Positions 50,826 through 59,402 of a stretch of DNA of 64,000 nucleotides are shown here, in pieces. Both the position numbers and the translations under genes were made by a program. Source of the stretch: CAWDVH01 sp963805705 (GTDB lineage: Bacteria; Actinomycetota; Actinomycetes; Streptosporangiales; Streptosporangiaceae); the NCBI GenBank assembly GCA_963805705.1, contig CAWDVH010000005.1, positions 682,001 to 746,000 of the forward strand, read 5' to 3'. How positions within the stretch are numbered: the first letter of the stretch is position 1; every line of letters begins with the position of its first letter. Under the pieces are notes generated by a model. It did no database searches. It was not told where the DNA came from and worked only from the letters and a program-made list of their open reading frames with translations.

Positions 50826-52848
50826 CTACTCACCCGTCCTTTCGGCGCCTAGCACCTCGTGCCGGGCGGCAGTCCCCCCGCTATGATCAGCGGTCTGGCT
50901 GCTTTGAGAAGCCGCCGCGTGCCCGTCTGCGAGGCTGCCGTTGGCCGGGCCCCGGCGAACAGGCCCGGAGCTGGCCGCAGGCCCGGCCGGGCGCGGTTCG
51001 GACACGTCATGATGTGGGCCGCCGACCCCGGCGGCCGGGCGCTCCTCGTCTGGCAGCGGGAGCTCGAGATCCTTGAGCCGCACGACCGGGACCTTGCGGG
51101 TCCCGTCGTCGTTGTACGGCGAGGACGGATGACCATCCGGAAGCCGGCCCAGTCGGAGCTGCAGTTCGGCAATCGAGCCGCGCTGCGGGCGGTCGCCCGC
51201 TGGGGCCGGCCTCGGCCGGCCGGGCGGCCTGTGATCGTCGGGCGGCCTGCGGCTGTCAGCGGCACTGTGACTGTCAGCGGGACTGCGGCTGTCAGCGGGA
51301 CTGCGGCTGTCAGCGGGACTGCGGTCGTCAGTCGGACTGCGGGTGTCAGCGGGGTCGCGGGTGTCAGCGGCGTCGCGGCTGTCAGCGGGGCTGGCCTCGT
51401 TCCGTATCGGACCGGAGTCGGCCGCGGCCGGTGCCGCCGGCGGGCTGAGAAGGATCTCGGCGCGGGAGGCTCTGTCCGGCGCGACCTCATTGCGCGCGGC
51501 CGTGGCCGGGGGAACTTCGGCGGGCGGTGGGCGGTCGGGCGTGACTTCGGCCGACGGGGCCTTGTCCTGCTCACCCGCACTGCGGGCCGGCTCCGCACGC
51601 GGATCCTGATGCTGAGGTGACCTGCCGGGCGGTACCTCACCGGGGGCTGGGTGGTGGCCTGGATCATTGTCGCTCGCTGGTCTCGGGAGCGAGACGTCGT
51701 CTGGCGCTGGCCCGCCCGACAGACCCTCACGCCGCGCTGGCCGCTCGAAGACACTCTCCTGCCGCAGCGCTCTGGCCTGGGGCAGCTCCTCGCGTGCTGG
51801 CCTGCCGGGCAGGTCATCAAGCCGTGGCGCTCTACTGAACGCGTCATCATGGCGCAATGGCCCGTTAAGCGGACCGTCCCGATGCGGCAGGCTGTCGGCC
51901 GGCCGCTGGTAGCGCGGCGGTGCGCTGAGCGGGTCTTCGCGGTGCGGCGGTGCGCTCAGCGGGTTCACGCGCTGCGGCGGTGCGCTCAGCGGATCCTCCC
52001 GACGCAGTGATCCGTTGGGTGGCTCGTCCCGGCGTGGCGGACTGTCGCCTGGAGCCTGGTAGCGCGGCGGCCCGTTGAGCGGGTCCTGGCGGCGCGGCCC
52101 TCTGCCGAGCGGATCGTCATGGCTCGGCGGCCCGCTGAAGACGTTGTCACGGCGTGGCGGTCCGCCGCGCGGCGCCTCGTACCGTGCTGATCCAGCGGGC
52201 GGATCCTGATACCGCGGCGGTCGGCCGGGCGGCCCTTGGTCCTGCGGCAGCCTGCCGGACGGTAGGCGGTCAAGCGGCGGCCGGTCGAGGGGCGGCCGGC
52301 CGGGGCGGCCGGTCGGGGGGCGGCCGGTCGGGGGGCAGGCGGTCAAGCGGTGGCTGGTTGGCGGGCGGCCGGTCGGGGGGCCGCCGGTCGGGGGGCGGCC
52401 GGTCGCGATGAGCCTCGTGGCCAGGGTTCCGGTCGAATGGAGGCCGAGCGCGGAAAGCCGCGTTCCCGCTTCCCTGGGCTATCTTGCCGCCCGCCCGGCC
52501 GCCTGCCGTCCCGTTATCCGGAACCCAGCTGCCGGAACCCCAGTCACCAGAACCCCACCCGCCGGCCGCGCCGTTGCCGGGGGCCCCGCGCGGGCTCTCG
52601 TCCCCGATGGCACGGTCGGCCGGGGCCTGCTGATGACGCGACGGCTGGCCGTCCTGGGCGGCATGGCCGTCCTGGGCGGCATGGCCGTCCTGCCCGTTCT
52701 GGCTGTCCTGGCCAGGATGGCTCTTCGCAGGCTCGCGCCGTCCCTGGCGGTCCTCTTCGGGAGGTGGCTCCGTAACCCGTGGCAGATCCATGGTGCTGTC
52801 CCGCGGGTCCTCCAGCTTGCGGTCCCAGCGGTCCTGCGGCCCTGGCAT
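50826..52848 (-). pseudogene. Proline-rich repeat protein with C-terminal HPSSPY motif, frameshifted near 52310
   Basis: Start ATG 52848 with GGGGGAAGG upstream. About 180 residues of Gly/Pro/Arg-rich sequence lead to DRPPPDRRPPDRPPANQPPL. The frame then breaks in G-homopolymer DNA (52297-52345) and continues from the -1/+2 frame as DRPPLDRLPSGRLPQDQ. About 480 residues follow, rich in RREDPLSAPP and ADSRSP repeats. The end is SIAELQLRLGRLPDGHPSSPYNDD and VVRLKDLELPLPDEE. It is about 670 residues if repaired. The conserved C-terminus suggests a real protein with a long disordered arm. The role is unknown. Confidence 0.55.
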
Positions 52849-53364
52849 CGTGCCTTCCCCCAACGCCGTCGACGTGATCATCATTGTCGCCGCCCCGCCT
52901 GACGGCTTGCGGTGTATCCTCCCGCATCAGCTGAACTCGCTCAGTAAGTCGGCGATCCCATCGTCGCGCACATATGCCCCGCCCGTCAGGCACCAAGGAC
53001 ATGACGGTGCGCCAAATCCATCCTAAAATGCCCATTCCGCACCCACAAATACCACGCGAGCCTCAGTGCGCGGTCCAGATACCGCCACCCGTCCCCCCTC
53101 AACGGGCAAAGGCGTCGGCCGCCGAACGAGTGCACGAAGGGCAGTGGCACCAGACTGTACTTCCCGCGGTCCTGTACTGGTGACCCGCCGCAGGCACCGG
53201 ATGCCGGTACCGTAGGAACGCCCAGGCCGGCCCCCCGGGCCTGGCGGAAGACCCATGCCACGGACTGCCGCCGGCCCCCGGATTCTGGGTACACACGAGC
53301 AGACGGGACACTTCCGCAGCCGTTCGGCGGCGCCCGATGCTCGGCTCTGACCTGGGGAGAACGC
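52849..53364. other. 516-bp gap with no convincing gene
   Basis: Slightly less GC-rich around 52960-53060. Reverse-strand frames crossing it (e.g. 52986-53567) overlap the histidine phosphatase gene and show no family. No strong hairpin or tRNA seen. Confidence 0.5.
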
Positions 53365-53940
53365 ATGGCGCGGCCACATACCCTGCTGATGATCCGGCAC
53401 GGCGAGAAGCCCTCAGGCGGCGGCCGGGGCGTCGATGAGCAGGGCAACGCCAGCCCGAGCGGACTGACCCCGAGAGGATGGGCGCGGGCGGGCGCGCTGG
53501 TCACGCTGTTCGCGCCGAACAGCGCGACGTTCAATGCCGCGCTGCCCTGTCCTGGTGCCCTCGTCACCCCCCGGTATACCGAGCGGCGACACCGTTCCTA
53601 CCTGACCGTGCTGCCGCTTTCGCAGCGGCTGGGCGTGGCGATCCGGGCGGCGCACGCCGTCGACGCCCAGCCGACGAAGGTCGTGAAATCCTTGCTGGCG
53701 ACGGACGCCGCGGTCGTGCTCGTGTGCTGGGAGCACAATCACCTGGCCAAAATCGCCCGCGCCGTCCCCGGCGCCGTGCCGGTCGCCAATCCGGCAGATG
53801 TGCCGCCGTCCTGGCCCCGTGAGCGGTTCGATGTGATCTGGCGGTTCGACCTGAATGAGCAGACCGGGCAGTGGACATTCAGATCGCTAGATCAGCAGCT
53901 ACTGGCCGGGGACCTGTTTTCCGGTGAGCCGGGAGCCTGA
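53365..53940 (+). CDS. Histidine phosphatase family protein
   Basis: 191 residues, ATG 53365 after GGGGAGA. LLMIRHGEKPSGGG contains the RHG catalytic motif (followed by EKP, as in SixA-like enzymes). VLVCWEHNHLAKIARAV holds the second histidine (EHNH). Phosphatase or mutase, substrate unknown. Between residues 60 and 110 there are no acidic motifs specific for phosphoglycerate mutases. Confidence 0.88.
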   Translation: MARPHTLLMIRHGEKPSGGGRGVDEQGNASPSGLTPRGWARAGALVTLFAPNSATFNAALPCPGALVTPRYTERRHRSYLTVLPLSQRLGVAIRAAHAVDAQPTKVVKSLLATDAAVVLVCWEHNHLAKIARAVPGAVPVANPADVPPSWPRERFDVIWRFDLNEQTGQWTFRSLDQQLLAGDLFSGEPGA

Positions 53941-53997
53941 CTTGGGTCCGCCGGACGGTATGCCGAATTGCCGTCGGTGACCGGTATGGTCTCGGCC

Positions 53998-54375
53998 ATG
54001 AGCGACGCGCAGAAGGTGGTGGCGGCGTACTGGGCGGCGGCGGAGGCCAGGGACTGGCCCGCGTTCAATGACCTGATTGCCGAGCACGTGGTGTATGAGG
54101 CACCGCAGACCAGGGAGCGGGTTCGCGGGCGGGCGGCCTACGCCCGGTTCAACGCCGAGGGGTTCCTCAGCGACTGGCATCTCACGGTGGAGCGGATCGT
54201 CGGCGAGGGCCGGCACGCGGCGAGCTGGATCCAGATGTCCGATGCCGATGACCAGTATCCTGGGCTGTGCTTCTTCGATCTCGATGAGAACGGCCTGATT
54301 GCCCGGATCACCGACTTCTGGCCGGCGCCGGCCGAGATTCCGGCCAGCCGCGCCCACCTGGCGGAGCGCTACTAG
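53998..54375 (+). CDS. SnoaL-like (NTF2-fold) protein
   Basis: 125 residues from the ATG at 53998. VVAAYWAAAEARDWPAFNDLIAEHVVYEAPQTRERVRG and the C-terminal ITDFWPAPAEIP show the cone fold of nuclear transport factor 2-like proteins. LTVERIVGEGRHAASWIQM forms the central sheet. Ligand or activity unknown. Same strand as the histidine phosphatase gene, 57 bases downstream. Confidence 0.82.
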   Translation: MSDAQKVVAAYWAAAEARDWPAFNDLIAEHVVYEAPQTRERVRGRAAYARFNAEGFLSDWHLTVERIVGEGRHAASWIQMSDADDQYPGLCFFDLDENGLIARITDFWPAPAEIPASRAHLAERY

Positions 54376-54429
54376 CAGAGTCCGGCAAATCCGAATTGCG
54401 CCGGTGTCCTGATCGCTACACTCGCCCGC

Positions 54430-55419
54430 ATGACTGTCGGCCGCCGTCGCCGCAGACGCGTTCCCCGGCGCCGTTTGCTCGCCTTCGTGCTCGGTGGCGG
54501 GGCCGCGCTCGGCGCGGCCGCGGTGGCGGTCGCCGTGGGCATCTCGCAGGCGGCAAGCCCCCCGGCGTGCGCGTCAGCCATGATGGCAGGCAGCCCCGCG
54601 CGCAACGCGGCGCAGGGTGCACGGCAGGGCCAGACCAGCGGCGAGGCCACGCACTATGTCCTGCAGGCCGGCGATGGCAACTGCTCATACCCTGGCCTGG
54701 CCGCCGGCCAGCTCTACGTGGCCCTATCCCCAGCCGAGTACGGCTCCGCCGCCGCATGCGGCAGCTATCTGCAGGTCACCGGTCCGGACGGATCGGTGAC
54801 GGCGGAGGTCGTCGACCAGTGCCCGGACTGCCAGACCGGCCACATCGACCTCAGCGAGCAGGCGTTCGCGAAGATAGCACCGCTGTCCGCCGGCCTTGTC
54901 CCGGTGACCTATCGCATGATCGCGGACCCGTCGCTCCCCGCGCCGTTGTCGCTGGAGGCCAAGGAGGGCTCGTCGCAGTACTGGCTCGCGCTGCTGCCGA
55001 TCAACAGCGGCAACCCGGTCACGAGCCTCCGGGTACGCGGCCCGGCTGGCAGCTGGCAGGATCTCGCGCACGCTAGCTACAACTACTGGCTCGCCGCATC
55101 AGGCGCGGGACCTGGCCCGTTCACCGTCGAGCTCACCGATTCCGCCGGCCACCAGGTCACCGTGACGGGTATCAGCATCAGCCCCGGCGTCGTCCAGGCC
55201 ACCAGCACGTGGATGTACGGCGCTGGCGTCCCGCCGCCGGCACCCGCGCCCGCGCCTACGCCCGCGCCGACACGCGCGGTGCACAGTCCCGTGCCCGTGC
55301 GCGCCACCGTGCGCCCGGCCCGCAGCCGAAACGCGCCCGTTCCGGTCGCGGACGTCGCGGGCCAGCGGGATCGCAAGGGTCCGCAGGTACCGGCAGCCGC
55401 CCCGACACCGTCCTGCTAG
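54430..55419 (+). CDS. Expansin-like secreted protein (double-psi barrel + CBM-like domain)
   Basis: 329 residues. A basic start, then a signal or anchor helix (LLAFVLGGGAALGAAAVAVAVGISQA). The double-psi beta-barrel follows: SGEATHYVLQAGDGNCSYP, ACGSYLQVTGPDGSVTAEVVDQCPDCQTGHIDLSEQAF, with the D-Q-C-P-D-C motif. A C-terminal beta-sandwich (YWLALLPINSGNPVTSLRV) resembles the EXLX1 carbohydrate-binding part. It ends in a Pro/Ala-rich tail. It probably loosens plant or bacterial wall polysaccharides non-hydrolytically. Confidence 0.88.
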   Translation: MTVGRRRRRRVPRRRLLAFVLGGGAALGAAAVAVAVGISQAASPPACASAMMAGSPARNAAQGARQGQTSGEATHYVLQAGDGNCSYPGLAAGQLYVALSPAEYGSAAACGSYLQVTGPDGSVTAEVVDQCPDCQTGHIDLSEQAFAKIAPLSAGLVPVTYRMIADPSLPAPLSLEAKEGSSQYWLALLPINSGNPVTSLRVRGPAGSWQDLAHASYNYWLAASGAGPGPFTVELTDSAGHQVTVTGISISPGVVQATSTWMYGAGVPPPAPAPAPTPAPTRAVHSPVPVRATVRPARSRNAPVPVADVAGQRDRKGPQVPAAAPTPSC

Positions 55420-55612
55420 CTCAGGGGTCCCGGCGGTTCAGCAACAGAACCGAAGCCGAGCGGGAGGATCAGGGCCGGTCCGGCCTGGCCGCCAGTGACG
55501 GCCGGCCCAGCTGACGATCTCTCCCGCGGCCGGCTTTTGTCAGTGTCATCCAGTGGACTGCGCATGTGAGCGCGAGCCAGTGCCAGCTGGCCGGCCACCC
55601 GAAGGGACGAGC

Positions 55613-58167
55613 GTGGAGCCGTTTGACGAGTTCTTCCGCCGGGCGACGGCGACGGCGGCCCGCCCCGGCGGTCACCCCCCGTACGGCTACCAGGCCCGGC
55701 TGGCCGCCGATGGCCTGCCCGCTGTGCTGCGGGCGCCGACTGGAAGCGGCAAGACGAGCGTGATGCTGGCGTGGCTATGGCGCCGCCTGCACGGCCCGGA
55801 TCCGGCCGCAACGCCCCGGCGGCTGATCTACGCCCTGCCGCAGCGCAGCCTGGTCGAGCAGGTGGCCAGCCAGGCCAGCAGCTGGCTGGGCAGGCTGGGC
55901 CTGGCCGAGGACGTCGCGCTGCACGTGGTGATGGGCGACGACTGCGCCTCCCGGCGGCAGTGGCGGCCGGACATGCACCGCCCGGCCATCGTGGTGGGCA
56001 CGGTGGACTCGCTGGTCAGCAAGGCGCTGAACCGCGGCTACGGCATCGGCCGGTCGATCTACCCGATCGACTTCGCGCTGGTCACCAACGGTGCCCACTG
56101 GGTTATTGACGAGATTGCGCTGTGCCCGCAGTCGACCACGACGTTGCGCCAGCTGGCCGCGTTCTGCACGGTACTGGGAACGGCTGAGCCATCGGGCCTC
56201 ACCTGCATGACAGCGGCGGTGACCGCAGCGCTGCCAGGCACCGCTGACCATCCGGCGCCGGGCCCGCAGGACATCCTGGCGATCGAGCCGGCCGAGCGAA
56301 CGGGCGAGCTGGCGATACGGCTGGACGCGAGCCGTACCGTGCGGCGGCTGGCCGCTGAGCCCGGCAATTACCTCTCGATCGCCGCCGCCGCGGTGCAGCG
56401 GCACCGGCCGGGCACGCTCACGCTCGTGGTGCTGAACACCCTGGCGGCCGCCCGCCGGGTGCATGCCGCGCTGCCGGACGGCCCGGCGCGGCGCACACTG
56501 CTGCACTCGCGGTTCCGGGGTCACGAACGGCAGCCGCTGGTGCATGCGGTGACGGTCCCGCCGGCCCTGGCCGGGCACATCGTGGTCGCGACGCAGGCCG
56601 CCGAGGCCGGCCTCGATCTCGACGCGGCCCTCCTGGTGACCGAGGCCGCGCCGTGGCCCTGCCTCGTCCAGCGGGCCGGGCGCTGCAACCGGACCGGCAG
56701 GATCGACGGTGCGGAGCTGATCTGGATCCCCCCGGCCGAGCATCAGCCCTACCAGGAACGGGATATCGCCGCGACCGTCGCCGAGCTGAGCGCACTCGAC
56801 GGCGTGGCGGTGACCGGAGAGGACCTGCTGGCGCGCCGCGTCGCGACCACGGACCCGCTGGTGACCGTGCTGCGGCGGCCCGATCTGATCGGCCTCTTCG
56901 ACACTGCCGCCGGCCTGGGCGGCGCGGACCAGGACATCGCGCCGTACGTGCGCGACACCGACGACCTGGACGTCCAGCTGGCCTGGGCCAGCTGGACAGC
57001 CAGCGCGCCAGACGGCAGCCCGCCGCCCGACGCGAGGACGCCGCCCGCGCGGTGGCGCTGCCGGGTGCCGCTGCGGGGAGTGGGGGCCCTGCTGGAGCGG
57101 GATGTCCGGGTATGGCGCCCCGACCGCGCGCCGGGCGGCTGGTCCAGGGTCACCCGCCAGCAGCCGGCTCGTCCCGGCGAGATGCTGCTGGCGGCGGCGC
57201 CGGACGGCGGGTATGACCCGGTATCCGGCTTCGATCCGGCAGCGCCGGGGCCAGTGCCAGACAGCCCGGTTCTGGACAGCCCGGTTCTGGACAGCACGGA
57301 GCTGGCGGCGGAGCCGGAGGTGGGGTCCGGCGGCGGACAGGCCCCTGGCGCGGACTCGGCCGGCGCTGCGCGGCCGGACTGGATCACGCTCCAGCAGCAC
57401 AGCGACGAGACCCGCGATCAGGCGGCGGAGCTGCTCGCGGCGCTAGCCCCGGACCTGCCGGGCCAGGCGCGGCCGGCCGTCGTTGTCGCCGCCTACCTGC
57501 ACGACGCCGGCAAGGCGCACAGCATCTGGCAGGACGCCCTGTGCGCGCTGGCCGCGCCAGAGCGCCAGGCGGAGATCGACGCAGGCCGGCCGTGGGCGAA
57601 GTCCGGCAGCAACGGCCGGCTGAGGTTCGCGGGTGACATCGCGTTCCGGCATGAGCTTGCCTCGCTGCTGCTGATCGACGGGCCGCTGCGAGACCTGCTG
57701 GCCGATGCCGGCGACAAGGACCTGGCCCGGTACCTGGTGCTCGCGCACCATGGGATTCTCCGGGTCCAGGTACGTGATCACGCAGCGGCCGGGCACGGCA
57801 CGCTGCTCGGCCTGGAGCAGGACGCCATCTGTTCAGTGCCGCCGCTGTTCGGCCAGCCGGCCGCGGCCTTCCGGCTCGACCTCCGCCAGTTCGAGCCCGG
57901 CCAGCTGGAGCCCGGCCGCTGGAGCCGGCGTGGCTGGAGCCCGGCCCGCTGGAGCCCGGCCAGTTCGAGCCCGGCCAGCTGGAGCCCGGCCCGTTGGAGC
58001 CCGGCCCGCTGGAGCCCGGCCAGCTGGAGCCTGGCGGCGGGCGCTCCTGGACACGCGACGCGCTGGCGCTGCGTGACCGGTACGGGCCGTTCGTGCTGGC
58101 CTATCTGGAGACAGTGGTCCGGATGGCCGACTGGCGTGCGAGCGCCCAGGCGGAGGTGGCGCGATGA
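55613..58167 (+). CDS. cas3: Cas3 helicase/HD nuclease, type I-G (I-U) order, solitary; frameshift at 57917
   Basis: GTG 55613 with AAGGGA upstream. Helicase first: PTGSGKTSVML (Walker A), VIDEIAL (DExx), ATQAAEAGLDLD and QRAGRCNRTGR (motif VI). IVVGTVDSLVSKALNRGYGIGR and the flanking WVIDEI context match Cas3 of subtype I-G. The HD nuclease is C-terminal: QQHSDETRD, YLHDAGKAH, FRHELASLL and LAHHGILR carry the metal residues. A 10-unit EPGPL repeat (57890-58038) follows. One unit is 14 bases instead of 15; restoring the base gives the true end RYGPFVLAYLETVVRMADWRA with stop at 58167 instead of 58204. No other cas gene or array is near. Confidence 0.88.
57890..58038 (+). repeat. Ten 15-bp tandem repeats in the cas3 C-terminus
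   Basis: Ten units of CTGGAGCCCGGCC(A/C)G type (starts 57890, 57905, then every 15 bases from 57919) encode a pentapeptide EPGPL/EPGQL repeat between the HD domain and the end. The second unit (57905-57918) has 14 bases, which causes the frameshift. Confidence 0.92.
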
Positions 58168-58172
58168 CCCCG

Positions 58173-58196
58173 CCGGGCGGCCTTCCTGCCGCCCGG
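58173..58196 (+). terminator. Hairpin terminator directly after cas3
   Basis: CCGGGCGGC-CTTCCT-GCCGCCCGG, perfect 9-bp stem with a 6-base loop, 5 bases after the restored cas3 stop and followed by TTCCTT. It indicates that cas3 is its own transcription unit. Confidence 0.75.
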
Positions 58197-58291
58197 TTCC
58201 TTGATCACGAAGGATCCTGGTGGTCAGGGCCTCCAACATCATTCGGGATCATGGAAACGCGAGCGGAGCAACTGGCTGCCCTCGTTGACAT

Positions 58292-58310
58292 GTGACCATT
58301 AGGTCACCTA
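58292..58310. promoter_or_regulatory. Overlapping palindromes upstream of the SRPBCC gene
   Basis: GTGACC-ATTA-GGTCAC (58292-58307) and TAGGT-C-ACCTA (58300-58310) overlap. SRPBCC/AHSA1 genes are often controlled by ArsR-type repressors that bind such sites. No ArsR gene is adjacent here. Confidence 0.5.
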
Positions 58311-58358
58311 TTCTCAAGGGGTACGCGGAGCGGCATCAAGAGCAGACTGGAGAGTTCG

Positions 58359-58808
58359 ATGGAGAAGGTCTTCGAGATCTACATCCGCACTACCCCGCAG
58401 CGCCTCTGGGACGCGATCACCGACAGCGAGACGAGAAGCAAGTACAACTTCGGTGCCGGGATCACCTCGGACTGGACGCCCGGCTCGCACTTCGAGATGG
58501 GCCAGCCCGCCTCCGGCCTGCTGCTCGGCGAGGGGGAGAACCTCGAGGTCGACCCGCCGCGCCGGCTCGTGCAGAGCATGGTCGCGCTGTGGGGTGATGA
58601 CGTGAAGAGCGAGGGAACTACGAGAATCACGTGGGACATCGCGCGGATCGCCGATGACTCCTGCCGCCTGACCGTCACCCACGACCAGCTCCGCGAAGGA
58701 GCTAACGACCAGCTCTACGGCGGATGGCCGATGATTCTTTCGGGCCTGAAGACCTGGCTGGAGACGGGCGAGCTGCTCACCACCCCCGGATCGCTGATGT
58801 ACACCTGA
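58359..58808 (+). CDS. SRPBCC (AHSA1-like) protein
   Basis: 149 residues, ATG 58359 after CTGGAGAG. MEKVFEIYIRTTPQRLWDAITDSETRSKYNFG, TPGSHFEMGQPASG, LLGEGENLEVDPPRRLVQSM, TTRITWDIARIADDSCRLTVTHDQL and the C-terminal helix GGWPMILSGLKTWLETGE are typical of the START-like helix-grip fold. Ligand unknown. Confidence 0.9.
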   Translation: MEKVFEIYIRTTPQRLWDAITDSETRSKYNFGAGITSDWTPGSHFEMGQPASGLLLGEGENLEVDPPRRLVQSMVALWGDDVKSEGTTRITWDIARIADDSCRLTVTHDQLREGANDQLYGGWPMILSGLKTWLETGELLTTPGSLMYT

Positions 58809-58964
58809 CGGCGAGCAGGTTGCTGTCCGGATTCATCCAGTTCAGCCGGGTTTCCGGGCCAGGCTGGCTTCACGGCGCCGTTACAGGACGGAATCACGAC
58901 GGCAATATGCACCCGGCACCGTGGACAACGTGGCGTTCACGCTGCGGAGACTGGGGAGGCCTGC

Positions 58965-59402
58965 ATGTGCCTATGGAAATTCCGGATCGATATTCCGGGC
59001 GATCCGCCGGACATCACTGTCGTCACGGCCGTGCTGGCGCGCTACCCGGCACGCCTGCTGAATATGTCCATGGAACGCGGCTGCCAGCAGGCGACCGGCG
59101 AGTTCGTCATTGACCTCCCGCACGACGAGGGGGTCGGGCCGATTCTGTCCGTCTTGCACGACATCAGCCCGCGGGTGCTGATCGGCCGGGAGAAAGCGTG
59201 CCTAGCCAGCCGCCCGGCCGCGGCGACGGACGCCGCGGCACCCGTCACCGCCGCACCCGTCACCGCGGCGGCGGGTACGGCGGCCAAGACCAGCGCGGGC
59301 CAGAGTGCCGCGGCTACCCGGACCCGGCGAGCCGCTGACCATCGCGTACCCGCCGGCCGGCGGCGGGTCAGCCGAAGACGGCGTCCGGGATGGCGGGCAT
59401 GA
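58965..59402 (+). CDS. Hypothetical protein with ACT-like core
   Basis: 145 residues, ATG 58965 with GGGGAGG 5 bases upstream. The first about 75 residues (DITVVTAVLARYPARLLNMS, QATGEFVIDLPHDEGVGPILSVLHDISPRVLI) have beta-alpha-beta character like a small regulatory domain. Then an Ala/Thr-rich repeat and a very basic tail that overlaps the convergent fumarylacetoacetase gene by 35 bases. Family not recognised. Confidence 0.55.
   Translation: MCLWKFRIDIPGDPPDITVVTAVLARYPARLLNMSMERGCQQATGEFVIDLPHDEGVGPILSVLHDISPRVLIGREKACLASRPAAATDAAAPVTAAPVTAAAGTAAKTSAGQSAAATRTRRAADHRVPAGRRRVSRRRRPGWRA

Noticed and set aside
52986..53567. 193-residue reverse frame
   Set aside because: Overlaps the histidine phosphatase gene and has no family features or ribosome site.
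58164..58295. 43-residue ORF overlapping the cas3 stop by ATGA, possibly the next cas gene
   Set aside because: A perfect terminator hairpin lies within its first codons, and the sequence resembles no cas protein.
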